A stretch of DNA of 64,000 nucleotides from Lumnitzera littorea (lineage: Eukaryota; Streptophyta; Magnoliopsida; Myrtales; Combretaceae), in NCBI GenBank assembly GCA_024138015.1, contig JAMXBB010000011.1, positions 44,565,910 through 44,629,909 of the forward strand, given 5' to 3'. Positions 11,073 through 23,736 of the stretch are shown one piece after another. A model generated the notes under the pieces. The model was given only the letters and a program-made list of their open reading frames with translations. It was not told where the DNA came from and did no database searches. Each line of letters opens with the position of its first letter. The first letter of the stretch is position 1. Both the position numbers and the translations under genes were made by a program.

Positions 11073-12514
11073 GAGAAGAGTGCCACCAAGGTAAGTAATT
11101 TGGCTCATTCCTTAAAGGAGTCATGTCTTAAACTTGTTACATGTGTCAAAATGATATTAGGCATTCATTTCATCATCCCTAAATACAATTATCCCTTCCA
11201 AACCCATTTAACCTTTAAGGAATTCTTCTTAAAATTAGCCCTGCCAAGAACTACCCCAAACTGGGGCAATTAGGAGGTTAGGGTCATTAATCTAAAGAAA
11301 AGGAGTAGACTAACTTATACTTGCCTTAGTTGTGCCAATTCATGAGCAAATATTATCATAGAAAATTCAATTTCTTTAGAATAAAGAAGAGCTTCAAACC
11401 ATATACACCTCACTCAATCACGTGCACTTATTCAAACATGTCAAGCCCGTGGACTTCCTAAACACTCTATGCCATATACACTTTTCCTAAGCTTATAGAC
11501 CTCGAACTTATCTTTTGGTGCTTCAAATCCTATTAAAGTGAAAACTCAACAATGGAAGGTGACCACCTTGACCTAAGAAAAAAAAAAGAAAGAAAAAGAA
11601 AGAAAGAAGAAAAAAGGAAAAAAAAATTATTGAAGACATTAGTAAGGTGATCACCTTCAAAGAATATCCAAATTACCAAAATAGCCTGAAGTCCAAACTG
11701 GTGATGGTATTCAAAATCTAAACACTTTCAATTCTTAAGCCTAAAAGCAAAACCCTCATTTTATGATCCAACCTATTATATCACCTTTGATAAAACTCTT
11801 TTGACTAAAGAAATTGACTTAGCTTAAGTGAAATTTGCTCTTGAAACTAGGGCAAGCCTATGTTTAGTTTCTTCTAGGTTCTTGGCTTGTAAACTCAAGA
11901 CTGAGTGCATATGATTTCTTCAAAATTGGCCAAGTACATTGATATTTATTTGCTTAAACCATTGACCAAAAGCCTTACATTACAAACCCAAAAAAGACCT
12001 ATTGATTGACCAGAACGTACCACTTACAAGATAGGCTACAATTTTTGGAATTAATGCTAAGAGTAAAAACAGACTTATGAGAGTATAAAGAAGTCTAGTT
12101 TGACTAAACATTTCAAGTAATGATATCTATTCCCTTAGTGGAAAATTGAAGAGTTGAGTACTTTGTCAAAAACATGAATGGTCATCAATGATTCTAAAAA
12201 GTTCAGAGATCATGAATTATATTCTAGGAAACAAGATTGAGAGAATGAGTGAATAATGGGTAAGGGGTAAGCCAACCCCTTATTTTTGGTCTTTAAAGTT
12301 ATCAAGACTTTCTTACTTATTAGCAACACAATTTTCTATTGAAGAGTGTTTTTGAATTTCTTGACAAAAAGAGAAGGAAAAAGAAAAACCTTTTTAAAAA
12401 AATGAAATCTTTTCCAAAAAAAAAAAAATTGTCAAAAAATAATATTTTCAAAGAATCATCAAAATCCTTCAAACTCAAGTCTCAAATCATTTTGTTAAAA
12501 CTCATCAAAATCCT

Positions 12515-12950
12515 TTCTTAGATCGCCTGCTCAAAGGAGTGTTGTTCTATCCTTACTTAGGTTGCTTGTTCAATGGAGCACCATCCAATCCTTTTTAAGA
12601 TTGCTTGCTCATGGAAGTGCTGTCCTATCTAATCCTTAGCTGAATCACCTGCTCATAGGAGCGCCATCCAATCTTTTCTAGGAGCGCCATTGTCCTACCC
12701 TTAGCTGGATCACCTGCTCAAAGGAGCGTCATCCAATCTTATCTAGGATCTCTTGCTTAAAGGAGCGCTGTCCTATCTCATTTTTAGGATCACCTGCTCA
12801 TAGGAGCACCATCCAATCTTATCTAGGATCACTTGATCAAAGAAGCGCTATCATATCTCCTTTGTTAGATCGCTTGCTCAAAGGAGCACTATCCAACCAT
12901 TTAAAAGATCACCTACTCATGAGAGCATTGTCTCATCTTGTCTTTGAAAG
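12515..12950 (+). repeat. Tandem array A of element 2
   Basis: About ten units built on GGATCGCTTGCTCAAAGGAG. Reverse complement of 5152-5475. Confidence 0.75.
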
Positions 12951-13029
12951 ATATATCCTTTCGAGCAACTCATCTCAGAGAGATCTATCCCCTTCGGATT
13001 ATCCGCTAAACCAAAATAAGTTAATTTTA

Positions 13030-13520
13030 CCCTTTGAAATTTTTACTCTATCCTTCCAAGATAGGCACCCTTAAGCCCTATCCTTTTAAGATAGGTACCC
13101 TTAAGCCCTATCCTTCTAAGATAAGCCCCCTTGAAATTTTTGCTCTATCCTTCCAAGAGAGATACCCTTAAGCCCTATCCTTCCAAAATAAACCCCCTTG
13201 AAATTTTTGCTATATCTTTCTAAGACAGACACCATTAAACCATATCCTTCCAACATAGGCTCCCTCAAAATTTTTACTCTATCCTTCCAAGATAAGCCCC
13301 CTTAAAATTTTTGCTCTATCCTTCCAAGATAGATACCATTAAGCCATATCCTTCCAAGATAGGCCCCCTTGAAATTTTTTCTCTATCCTTTTAAGATAGA
13401 CACCATTAAGCCCTATCTTTTCAAGATAGGCCCCTTAACCTTTTGCTTTATTCTTTCAAGAAAGACATTCATTTGCTCCGTCTTTTCAAGATGGGCAGTT
13501 TATTCTTTACATCGACCTTT
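13030..13520 (+). repeat. Tandem array B of element 2
   Basis: Repeats of CCCTATCCTTCCAAGATAGG alternating with CTCTATCC...AAGATAGA half units. Each half unit is an inverted repeat. Reverse complement of 1235-1665. Confidence 0.8.
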
Positions 13521-13633
13521 CAAGTTGATATCCTTCATCAAAATAAAACACAGCTTAGTAAATCAGTTCAAAGTAAGGTTTGGCAAAAATGAGTATCTCT
13601 TTTATCTTTGTAGTAAAGTTATAATCAAACTTA

Positions 13634-13648
13634 ACTACAAAGAGAGGC
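13634..13648 (+). other. Polypurine tract of element 2
   Basis: ACTACAAAGAGAGGC immediately precedes LTR start TGTTGTAAACACC. The core is shared with elements 1 and 3. Confidence 0.75.
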
Positions 13649-15398
13649 TGTTGTAAACACCTCATTTTTACCAAAAAATTTTTATTTCAAATAATTGAGA
13701 CAGGTTAATAAATAAATAGAAAAAAATAAAAATAAAAATAAAAATAAAAAAATAAGAGAAATAAGTTAATTAAGCTAAGTCATAGAAAGTTGAGTCATGA
13801 GTCAAGTCGTATCAAGTTGGAGTAAGTTAAATTATTGGATCAAGTAGTAAGAAGGGCCGAATTAACTAATTTGTCTGATTTAAGGACTTAAATCAAATTA
13901 GGGAATTATTAGGCTAAATTAAATCGGGTTAGGCTTAGAAAGAAAAGCTCGACCTAACTAGGGTTTCTAGAAGTTAGGGTAAATCTTGGAAAAATCGTAA
14001 TCAAATCTTTTGTATCTTTGATAGGAAAGATTCGATTTTGAGCTTATAAATAACACATTAGCAAAGGATTCGAAAAAGGTTTTTTTTTTTTTTTTTTAAT
14101 CACACTCTTAGCCAAAACACCACGCAAACATCACTGCACCATTACACAACCAGCACTACCCAGCGTCACCCAACAGCGCCCAGTTTACCACCCATTGTCA
14201 CCCAGCAATGCCTAGTCCATCACCTAGCATTACCCAATCCGTCACCCAGCATCACCCAATCCGTCACCTAGCAACGCCCAGTCCATCGCCTAGTGTCGCC
14301 CATTAGCACCCAATGTCACCCAGCACCACCCAATCCGTTGCCCAGCGTCACTTAGTCCACCACCTAACGTTACCCAATAGCGCCTAGTCCATCGCCCAAC
14401 AACGCCCAATTCGTTACCTAGCATCACCCAGTAGCACCTAGCAGCACCCAATCCATTGCCCATAACTGGCACGATCCGACACCAGGTAAATTTTCATTAA
14501 TTTATTATTTTTATTTATTTATTTAATTAATTGTTATTAATTTACTGTATTAGTTATGTCTTTTTTTCTTTCATTAACTATTTTTATGTTTAAGTGTTGT
14601 TTTTTTTATTGTTTATTCTTATTGCAAATTTTTTATTTTCCAATAAAATTTAGTTGAATTAATTTTTTTTAATTCATATTTTTTTAATAAAAAATATAGA
14701 TTTTGACATATAATGGTTTTGAAAAACGAAAAATCTTAAATTGAGTTTTTTTCAAAAAGATTTAGTTAATTAAGGTTGGAAAAATTATAATTTTTTTTTA
14801 GGTTTGTTTTCTTAAAAAAATAAATTGATAAAAACGTAAACTTAGCTCGATTTTCAATATAAAAATAATCTACTCACTAAAAATTTTATAAAAAAAAAAA
14901 AAGAACTACGACTGGTTTGATCTCGATTAACGGGTACGTAGGCATCTCAGGGCAACGGTTAAAAAATTAAAAAAAAAAATTCCCCTTTTCTTGGAAATTC
15001 GTAATGAAAAATCATTTTTAGTTACATTTTATGAACTTAGGTATATTTTTAATATTTTTAGACAAATTATAAAAAATAAAGCCCATCAATTTTTTTTAGT
15101 TTTCACATGGTGACTTAATTTTAATAGGTTAGCCCTCAAACCCAATTTTCTGGTTCAATTTTTTAAAAATTAGTTTTTTTAGAATATTCGCAGACTAGTG
15201 GCCAAATTAGGGTTTTACCACCCGAAAACCCTAATTTTATTTTTTTTTACCAATTGAACTAATTAGCGACTCCATTTTTTTTTAAAATAAAATTTTTTTT
15301 CTTTTCCTTAGTTTAATATTAAGTAATTTATATTAAGTAAGCTAGACTTAATATAGGTTAAATTAAGGAAACCAAAATAGGGCTCAATAGAATTGACA
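13649..15398 (+). repeat. 3' LTR of element 2
   Basis: A 1,750-bp LTR running from TGTTGTAAACACC to GAATTGACA. It is the only full-length LTR of this subfamily in the window. It includes a CACCCAGC minisatellite (14140-14475) and the GGGTACGTAGGCATCTCAGG stretch that is conserved in many plant Tat-type LTRs. Confidence 0.8.
14140..14475. repeat. GGGC/GCCC minisatellite in element 2 LTR
   Basis: About twenty degenerate units of 14-17 bp such as CACCCAGCATCACCCAATCC. Counterpart of 125-545 and 10535-10735. Confidence 0.75.
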
Positions 15399-15404
15399 AC
15401 TCCT

Positions 15405-15749
15405 CATTCTATTTTTACTATTTTTAGAAAATATTATTAAAAAAAGAGCCCATCAATTTCTTTTAATTTTCACATGATGACTTAGTCTTAATAGGTTAGC
15501 CTCCGAACCTAATTTTTTTTTTTCTGGTTCAATTTTTTAAAAATCAATTTTTTTAGAATATCTGCAGATTGGTGGCCAAATTAAGGTTTTCCCACCTGAG
15601 AACCCTATTTTTTTTTTTTCCCGATTGACTACTCCAATTTTTTTTTAATTCAAAAAAGTATTTCCTTAAGTTTAATGTCGAGTAATTTATATTAAGCGGG
15701 TTGAGCTTAATATAAATTAAATTAAGGAAATCAAAATAGGGCCCAATAT
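15405..15749 (+). repeat. Partial second copy of LTR 3' end
   Basis: Repeats about 15052-15395 in the same orientation (AAGAGCCCATCAATTT to AAATAGGGCCCAATA). It is either a tandem duplication or the flank of an older LTR into which element 2 inserted. Confidence 0.65.
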
Positions 15750-16311
15750 TAACAAATAAGAACATGTGAAATAAAACACGTATATCTTACATGTCAAAAA
15801 ATCACGGTACGTGAAATAAAACATACTCGAACCAGTTAACATGAAAGATGCTTTTCATTCGATAAAGTATTGATTACAAACACTCAGCCTAATAGAGAAA
15901 GCGATGATCAACGAATACAAAGAAAACCCTAAGACCTATCATTAAAGTTAGCAAAAGTAATTTTTGGATCGAAGGTTGAGGCTTTCTCTGAGCAAGCTTC
16001 CCTCTTAGCACTCTAAGTGATGGGAATCGAGCTATGGGACCTCTAACCTACAGCCGAGCCCGACGATTAGAGGGGCTGGCATGACAAATCCTTATGTTTC
16101 AACCAACCCCTGCTGAAGCCGAGTACTTACTTGCCAAGTCACCTTTAATGCCATGTCGAATGACCGCCCCTTATTCTGTGTTATGTCAAGTTAATGACTA
16201 CTCTAATGTCGAGCCGACTAATCACTCGACATCATCCTTTCTGAGAGGATAAGAGACAAAGAATCTGGACTAACTAGGCCATTCCTACTCGGATACCCCC
16301 ACTCGTTCGTA
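15750..16311. other. Unassigned repeat-like sequence
   Basis: No gene seen. It is less AT-rich than its neighbours, with a GACCGCCCC / GAGCCGAC-rich stretch near 16030-16270. It ends at a single N (16312), where the sequence type changes abruptly. Confidence 0.35.
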
Positions 16312-16312
16312 N

Positions 16313-16923
16313 AGAATTTGAAATAAAATTAGAAGGCTAACCTAAAATCTTTTAAGTTATATTTTTAACTTAGTTCTAATATTTCTCTCAATTGTACCAA
16401 AACTTTAATCGCTTATAACTTTCTCGTTTTAAATCCAATTTTTATAATCTTATAACCAATTTCCATTGTTTTTTAGTTTACTTTAACATAGTGGGTTAGA
16501 TTTTTCAGATAGTATAAACCTCGTAAATCTTGGCTTTTGAATATAGAATCAAACTCGTATTCTGTAAATGATTTCCTTAAGTTAACAAAGCCACAAAGTT
16601 TAAAATTGATTAAAATTTTAAATGTGAAACTTAAAACAAATATGAAAAAAACTTTACTTTATTAATTGAAACTCAAATCACATACAAAAGCCTTAAACTC
16701 TAAATGTGTGTAAATATTAGAGATTATACTTAAAAGTGATAAAATTTTAAAACTCCAACTTTGAACATATAAATGTGCTAATCCATTATAATCACGATAG
16801 AACCCTAATTGGATATAAAATCCTAAATATGTATAATTGTAAGAGATTGTAAACCCCAAAAATTTTCAATCCAAATCTTAGATTAAACCTACATATCCTA
16901 GATAACCATTTGAGTCAACAGGG
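16313..16923 (-). repeat. Family B LTR fragment
   Basis: 16340-16560 resembles 34850-35040 and 54960-55150, with shared CGTATAACTTT.TCGTTTTAAATCC-type sequence. The rest is AT-rich with no gene. It is interrupted at CCATA by element 3 and resumes after 26159. Confidence 0.5.
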
Positions 16924-16928
16924 CCATA
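16924..16928. repeat. Target-site duplication of element 3, left
   Basis: CCATA, identical to 26155-26159. Confidence 0.8.
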
Positions 16929-19407
16929 TGTCGAGCCTACTTTTTCAGTTTCTATTTAAAATTGATTACCTATTTTCGATTAATACTAAACCCTAACCCA
17001 TTTAACATTAATCCTCAACTAAAGAAATTAGGAAATTCCGGTTTCTTATTTAGGAAAAAATTTTGGAGTCGCCACTCGACCGAACTCGGGAAAAAAAAAA
17101 AAGAAAAAGAAAAAGAAAAAAAAAACATAATCAATTGGGTAGATTGATTACGATTTGGCTATAGGTCTTCGATTTCAATTTAAATGAAAAACCAGAAGGT
17201 TCCAAGTTCGAGGGCTAACCTACTAAACCCTAACGGATACCACTATCTATTTATCGAAATTAGGATTATTCTTCTAATTATAATATTTAAAAAATAAATA
17301 AAAATCAAAAGAAAAAGAACCTAAGTTTCTACATATTTTATCGTCGCCCTGAAAGTGCCTACGTACTTGCCAGTCGGGATCAAATGATCGTAGTTCTTTT
17401 CAAAAATACTTAATATATTGGTTCATTTTAATTTTGAAACCAACCGGATTTACATTTTAATTGATTTGGCTTATTAAAAAATCTAAAGGGTCCTAACTCA
17501 TAAGTGATTAAAAAAAACTCTCTAAAATACTATAACTTTTTTTGTAAAAATTTCTTTTTTGTCAATTTTTATTTCTAAAAAGCAATTTTCTATATGATTT
17601 CTTCTAAGAAAAAAAAAATCTACTCCAAAAAAAAAATCCTAAGCTAATATAAATTAATAAACTATGTAATATACTTAATATAATATAAACTAGTATTAAA
17701 AGTCTCCTCAACTAGTATATAAACATACATGTACATATCATGCTATGAATTTAACTAATCCAACTAACAGAATAATAACTTAATGATTATAAAATAATGA
17801 TAGTTAAATAAATGAGTGAAACGAATTAAAAGAAACTCTTACCTGAATTTTTGTCTAGCTGTATGGGCCAGGGGTTATGCATAGAAGCACAGGTCGTCTT
17901 CAACGAAGCGGGCGAGCGGATTGTAAGCCGTATATCAGGGGGGTTCCTAATACCTCACCACCTAATGTTTCTGAATGGCATTGAAGATGCACATGCTCTA
18001 GGATTAGTCCATTGATGGTTTCAGGCAGTATGCCTAAAAGCTCTTGAGGTTTGAAGCTGAACGAGGGAAGAAGTAGGTGGCCATTAGGAAGATGAATGTT
18101 TGGATCCCTCAATTCATCAAAGAAAGGATGGATGCAAGCTTCCAAAGCTATGCAACATAAATTCGGAGAGTATTGGAAAAATCTTAACCTAAATTTATTC
18201 AATTGTGGCGTGAAGATTGCAATGCAGTGGACTTCGGAATTGCACGGAGGGTGTGCGATTCTTCAACAATGTACATATGCAGCCATGGAATCAGTTGTCA
18301 AGCGTGTTTTGCCCATGCGGCACTACTGCTGGTCATGCGTTGGTGATGGTTGGTGCAGCGTGTGGATGGATGATGGAGTGACATCGTCGTGTATTAAGCG
18401 TAAGGCGTTGGACCGTTGTGATGTGCTTGGACTATGCCTACTGCTTGTAGATCAAGCATATGCAGTAGCTTGTTAGTCGACGTATGTGAGCCGCATTGTT
18501 GAGCGGAAGTGAATTTGGTTATGCTAAAGTTTGGTGTGTACGTAGAAGGAAAGCGATCAACAGTATGTTTCTTCTGGTGTATTGGAGTAGTCACGAGCTA
18601 TGGGGCCAGAATGGAACTTTGGGTCTATTCTCCCTTATGCATGGGAGAAAATCATATATATATATATAGCTTTGAAATAAATCAATCTTAAATCATTTCA
18701 AATCCTAATTTAATAGAGATTTAAAATCGATTTATATGTGATTTGATAGAAATCAAATGAGATTTGAATCTTTTATATCAATTTAAATCCAATTTGATAA
18801 AAATCAAAATAAATATGAATCTCACTAATCTCTATTACATTAGGAAAAAAAAAATTTGATTAGATTTAAAACTAGATTCAAATCTTGTAAGCTCAATAGA
18901 TTTTTTTTTTTTTTGTAAAAATAAAATGATCGAAATAAAAGACACTTAGTATCTAATGAGATTCGAACCCAAGTACTCAAATTCAATCCAATCCAGTACT
19001 TCAATGCTTATCTATTACGCCGTTGGCCTATGTCTTGATTTTTAGTACAACTAAATTACACTTAAACCATGCAACTCTTTAAAATAATTATTTGAACTAA
19101 GCTAAAACTAAAACTAAAACTAAAACTAAAACTATTTGTCGCTAATATAAGTTACTTCCTAAAAATCTACAAAATCTTTATAATTTTTTCTTTTCTTATT
19201 GTTATTATTATTATTTTATTTTATTTTCATCATTTGTCAATTTTTATTATTTTTATCTTTTATTGATTTTTTTATTTTTTATTTTTATTATTTTATTTAT
19301 TTTTTTATAAAATTTATTTATTTATTTATTTATTTTTAATTAGGACCCTTTTTTAAAAAAAAATAAAAAAATTAGGGCTACGAAGAGACAAAAATTAGGT
19401 GTCTATA
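16929..19407 (-). repeat. 3' LTR of element 3
   Basis: 2,479 bp, homologous along its length to 23737-26154. The minus-strand start is TATAGACACC, where the canonical TG has mutated to TA. Confidence 0.85.
18901..19047 (-). mobile_element. tRNA-derived SINE-like insert in element 3 left LTR
   Basis: The same insert as at 25687-25835, with a more decayed flanking repeat (CAATAGA / CAACTAA). On the minus strand the box-B-like GGGTTCGAATCTC is well preserved and is followed by a poly(A) run (18901-18914 on plus as T). Confidence 0.45.
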
Positions 19408-19425
19408 GCTGCCTCTCTTTGTAAT
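19408..19425 (-). other. Polypurine tract of element 3
   Basis: Minus-strand TTACAAAGAGAGGCAGC abuts the LTR start. Same core as in elements 1 and 2. Confidence 0.7.
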
Positions 19426-19544
19426 GAAGTTTGAATAAAACTTTACCATAAAGACAAAAGAGACATCGTATTTTGCCTCGGGACAACTTTATTCTAAGAA
19501 ATGTTAAGACATTTGACAATGATTAGTTTGAAACGAAAAATAGC

Positions 19545-20470
19545 GAGGGTAGCACCCTTATGGGTTGGCGAAAATCCCTAAAAAGAATAATGAGAGAACT
19601 TGGTCATGCCCCCTATAAGTTGACTAACCAAGGCGGGCAAAGTACCCCTTGAGCTGGCTAAGGCCCTAAACCAGATGAAATGAGTAAGCGCTTTTACAGC
19701 TAGCTAAAACCCTAATAGAATGAGAGAACATGGTTGTGCCTCAATGAGCTGACTAACTAAGGCGGTCAAAGCGCCCTTTAAGTTGGCTATGACCTAAAGA
19801 ATGAGTTGAGAAAGCTTAGTCGTGCCCTGATGAGCTGACTAACTAAGGTGGTTAAAGCGCCCTTTGAGCTAGCTAAGACATAAAAATGAGGAAACTTGAT
19901 CGTGCCCTAATGAGCTGACTAACCAAGGTGGTCAAAGCGCCTTTTGAGCTGGCTAAAACCTAAAGAATGAAGAAACTTGGTCGTGCCCTAATGAGCTGAC
20001 TAACCAAAGTGGTCAAAGCGCCTTTTGAGCTGGCTAAGACCTAAAAATAAGGAAACTTAGCCGTGTCCTAATGAGCTGACTAACCAAGGCGGTCAAAGCG
20101 CCCTTTGAGCTGGCTAAGACCTAAAAATGAAGAAACTTTGAATTGGGATAGTACTAAATCCCTAAAAGATTTTGAGTTGGGCAACATTCTGTGAGTCGGG
20201 CGACTAGGAGCCTAAGAAACTCTGAATTAGGACTACGCCTCGATAAGCTGGCTAGCTCCCTAAGAGATTATAAATTAGGACTGTGTTTTAGGAGCCAGCT
20301 GAAAGCTTAAGAAACTTTAGATTAGGACTGCGCTCTATGAGCTGGCTAGATCCCAAAAATGAGAATATGAATCTGGATAACGCTCCATAAGTCAGCTAAA
20401 GCGCTAAAGAAGATATGGATAGGGATAGTACTATATGAGCTGGCTATATCCTTGAGAAAACGAATAAAGG
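19545..20470 (-). repeat. Tandem array C of element 3
   Basis: Roughly eleven units, about 80 bp in the best-preserved part. Recurring pieces include GAGCTGACTAACCAAGG and TTTGAGCTGGCTAAGACC. The sequence is unrelated to arrays A and B but sits at the same place, just inside the 3' LTR. Units decay towards 20470. Confidence 0.8.
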
Positions 20471-23400
20471 GTAAGCACCCTTTAGACTTGCTTAAACTCT
20501 ATATGACAATTGAAAGCAAAACTAAGGAACTTAGCCAACTCGAAAAAAAACTTTTGATTTGAGAAATTTACAAACAAGGAATTTAGTGAAAACTGTTTAT
20601 AACATGAATTGAAAATTTGACCACTATGGATGAAATAGACTACAAAATGAATGGAAAAACTTGTAACAAGCCTCCACTTTCTCTCTCTCCTTTTCATGTC
20701 TTTTCATTTTCTTTTTTCCTTCTTTTTCCTTGAAAGTTTGCTAATGGATACAAATTCCTTTATAGGGTATCTCATATGCACCTTAGTTTGTAACCTAGAC
20801 AATAAGCTTCTTGGATAAGACTTAAACATTCATTTTGTAAGGAAAAGGTAACCCACAATCAGTCTAGTCGAAGAGAACTTCCTTACGTATTCTTGGTTTA
20901 GACCTCGCTCTTGACTACTATTCTAAAAATTACAGTCCAATTTGCAAGTGATACTCTCTAATTGATCTGTTAGGTCTTTTTGGGTTTAGTATTGTAAATT
21001 TGGCTTTTGGTCAAATGGTTTCAAAAGGGATTAACGAGAGGGCCTATTTTGAAAGAAGTACTTTCATTTAACCCGGGGGTACAAGTCAAGAACCTTAGGA
21101 ATGAACTAGATGTACGCTTACCCCAGTTTCAAAAATAATTTTTATCTTAGATAAATTATTCTTCAAAATTGGAAGATCATTGAGTAGGGAGGTATTGTGG
21201 GTAAGGAGGTCTTGTGTTTGAGAATCAAGTGGATAGAAAGGTTTATGTTCGTGATTTAGAGTATGATTTTGCACTGAATATGGAGTTTTTGGTTTGTGGC
21301 TGAGAACGTGATTCTAAAATGCATATGAGGTTTGGTGTTTTTGGTTAGGAATGCGATTCAAGGCCTTGTATTTTTAGAGCAACTTGGGCCTTCTTTGGTT
21401 GGAGATTTTCTCAAGCCTGATATTTAGGTATTTCTTCATTTTCCTTTTTCCTGGTTTTTCTTTTTCTTTTTCTTTCTTTTTTCCTTCTTTCTCACTTTTT
21501 CATTTCATTTCTTTCTTTCCTCTCCCCAAAAATAACAATCTCTTTTGTCGATTTTTTGTCTCTAGATGAATCAAGGCCCTAAATCCATAGGTTCAAAATG
21601 TATTGACTTAGGTAAGGTATGTGTAGTCTTTGGGGTATTTGGAAAAATATTAGCTCTTCTTCAAATGGAACAATTTATCGAAAACAAATATTGTCCTTAA
21701 ATTGTTACTACTGGGGTAAACACAAATCAATTTTATCTATCTCTCCTAATCAATGACCCTAACCTCCGAATTACCTTACTATGGAGGTAGTTCTTGATAG
21801 GGTTTACATTTGAAAAGACTCCAAATCAGTCCAATGGGGTTATCAAAGGATAATTGTGTTTGGGATGTGAAAATGAATGCCTAACATCATTTCGGTCTAC
21901 ATATCAAATTCAAAATAGACCTCCTTTAAAAAATGAGTCCAAAATATCCTCACCCTGATGTCTCTCAACTCTCAAAAGTGTTTAGGGGTCAGTTTATAGG
22001 ATATAACTCGCCTCTTTTCATTCAAAACTTTTTAAAAGTGAGTTGCCAATTCTTACATAAGGATTGATTGACCTTAAGGTATTGACCTTACTCCCTAATT
22101 CCTTGGAATATGCCCCAATTGTGAAATTTCAAAGACCAAAGGCCCCATGCCCTAGATGTATAGGTCTTAATGCCTCTAAGCTTCCATGTGTGATTTTGGG
22201 TTAGGTTCTTTAGAGTTCTTTAAAGTGGAATGGATTAATGAATTGCCCTTTTTGTTTGTATCGGGGATCAAGCTTAGGATAGTGTTTCATGGCTTCGTAT
22301 TTTGACTCAATCCATAGTTGGACTTGATGGCTCAAATCTTGAGTTAGTTCAACTATCTTAATGGGCTAGGGCTCAGGTTTGGTTGGTTATTTTCTCGAGC
22401 CAAGTGGGTTTATTTAGGTTAGCTGCCTTAATGGGCCAAGTGATTGTGTTTGTCCTGAACCCTATAAAGATTTGTATCCGTTAGCAAATTTCTTTCTTTT
22501 TCTTTTCTTTCCTTTCCTTCTTTTTTCTTTTTTATTTTTTTTTCATTTCTTTCTTCTTCTTCTTTTTTTTCTTTTTTTGAAAGAGAGACAGGAAAAGTTA
22601 GGGCTTTTATGTTATAAAGACCGAGTGATGGAATTGTAAATGGAGGGTTGCTTTATTAGAATTCTATATACAAACTTAGAACAACATTACTGAGCGTCTA
22701 TTTACAAATGAGGAATTCTAAAAGAAAAAGACTAAAAATAAAAAATAAAAATAAAAATCTAAATCCTATTTATTCCAAATGATAAAGGCTAAGGAGTTAA
22801 TCTATCCAAAAGAATAAATATTTCTGGCTAGTAGAATACTAAGCAAAATGGTAACTACTTGAAATTATTTTACAGATTTGATTCTTTTTGTTTTGTTTCT
22901 AATATGGGCCCAAACGAAAAGTGATAGATTCAAGCCCTAATAAATGTACTAAGGTCTGCAACTAAGTAATATTCATAGGGCTCTTCTATAGGGGCAAGAT
23001 GAGCTCAATCTCGTTCCTAATAAATTCTTACTTATTTGGGTTAAAAAGTTAGAACCATATCTAAAGTATCTTTTAAGGCCAATGAGGTAGGTAATGTAAA
23101 TCTGTTTAGAAGCCCCTTGACTTGATCTAGTCATAGTTATGTAAAAAAAATCAAAATTACAATCATCACCTATTCTAAACTTTACATAGAATTATTACAA
23201 ATTATTTACAGTGAAATATTACAACTGCAACTTAACAACTGCCCTTGTCCATTTAGGTCTGCCACATCATTGGTTCTTATGAATTTTTGAAAAAAAAAAG
23301 TATTCGTGTAATGCAAATGGTGGGTTCTAAAGGTCCTCAAGCTCTGCAACCACTGCGATTTTTCAAAGCAGCGATTTTTCAAAGCAACGATTCTATAGTT

Positions 23401-23711
23401 GCATTTGAACTTAAGTGAGGTAACATGATCGGCCCTGAAAGGTAATTACCCCACAACATCTGAAACTTACACAATGCCCCCCCCTAAAGTCTTAAGACGG
23501 CCTGGTTCTAACCGTATCTACCATGCATTTGTGATACAAAGAAATAAAAATAAAGTAAACCCCTAAAACTAACCTACTAAATAAACTGCAATAAAAAATG
23601 TTAGTAAAAAAGAAATAAAATAAACAAATATATTAAAATGACATACCTAAGTTCTTTTTTATTTTTATTTTTTTGAAAAGTAATCCTATTTCCTCTAGCG
23701 GTTAGCCCTCT
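20471..23711 (-). other. Non-coding interior of element 3
   Basis: No open frame with a recognisable domain. 21580-21960 is related to the element 1 spacer (6690-6910). Long pyrimidine tracts occur at 21430-21530 and 22490-22580. The only marked signal at the right end is the PBS region. Confidence 0.5.
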
Positions 23712-23736
23712 AACGTCCTTAGTGGAGTTGCCAAAT
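23712..23736 (-). other. Primer-binding region of element 3
   Basis: Minus strand reads GACA (LTR end), ATTT, then GGCAACTCCACTAAGGACG. This is very close to the GGCGACTCCACTGGGGA sequence common at this position in plant Tat-type elements. Confidence 0.65.

Larger units (their letters stand above)
11073..15398 (+). mobile_element. Element 2, pol-less Tat-type LTR element, 5'-truncated
   Basis: Plus-strand order: spacer (11073-12510), array A (12515-12950), array B (13030-13520), PPT, 3' LTR. It is the reverse complement of the corresponding parts of element 1 but lacks any pol between arrays A and B. The gag end and 5' LTR are missing at the junction with element 1. No coding capacity is seen. 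Confidence 0.75.

Noticed and set aside
18096..18476. 126-codon open frame, plus strand
   Set aside because: It lies inside an LTR, opposite to element orientation, is broken in the other LTR copy, and has no domain.
19545..20470. CRISPR array
   Set aside because: Spaced repeats are visible, but units are degenerate, about 80 bp and without unique spacers, inside a plant LTR element.
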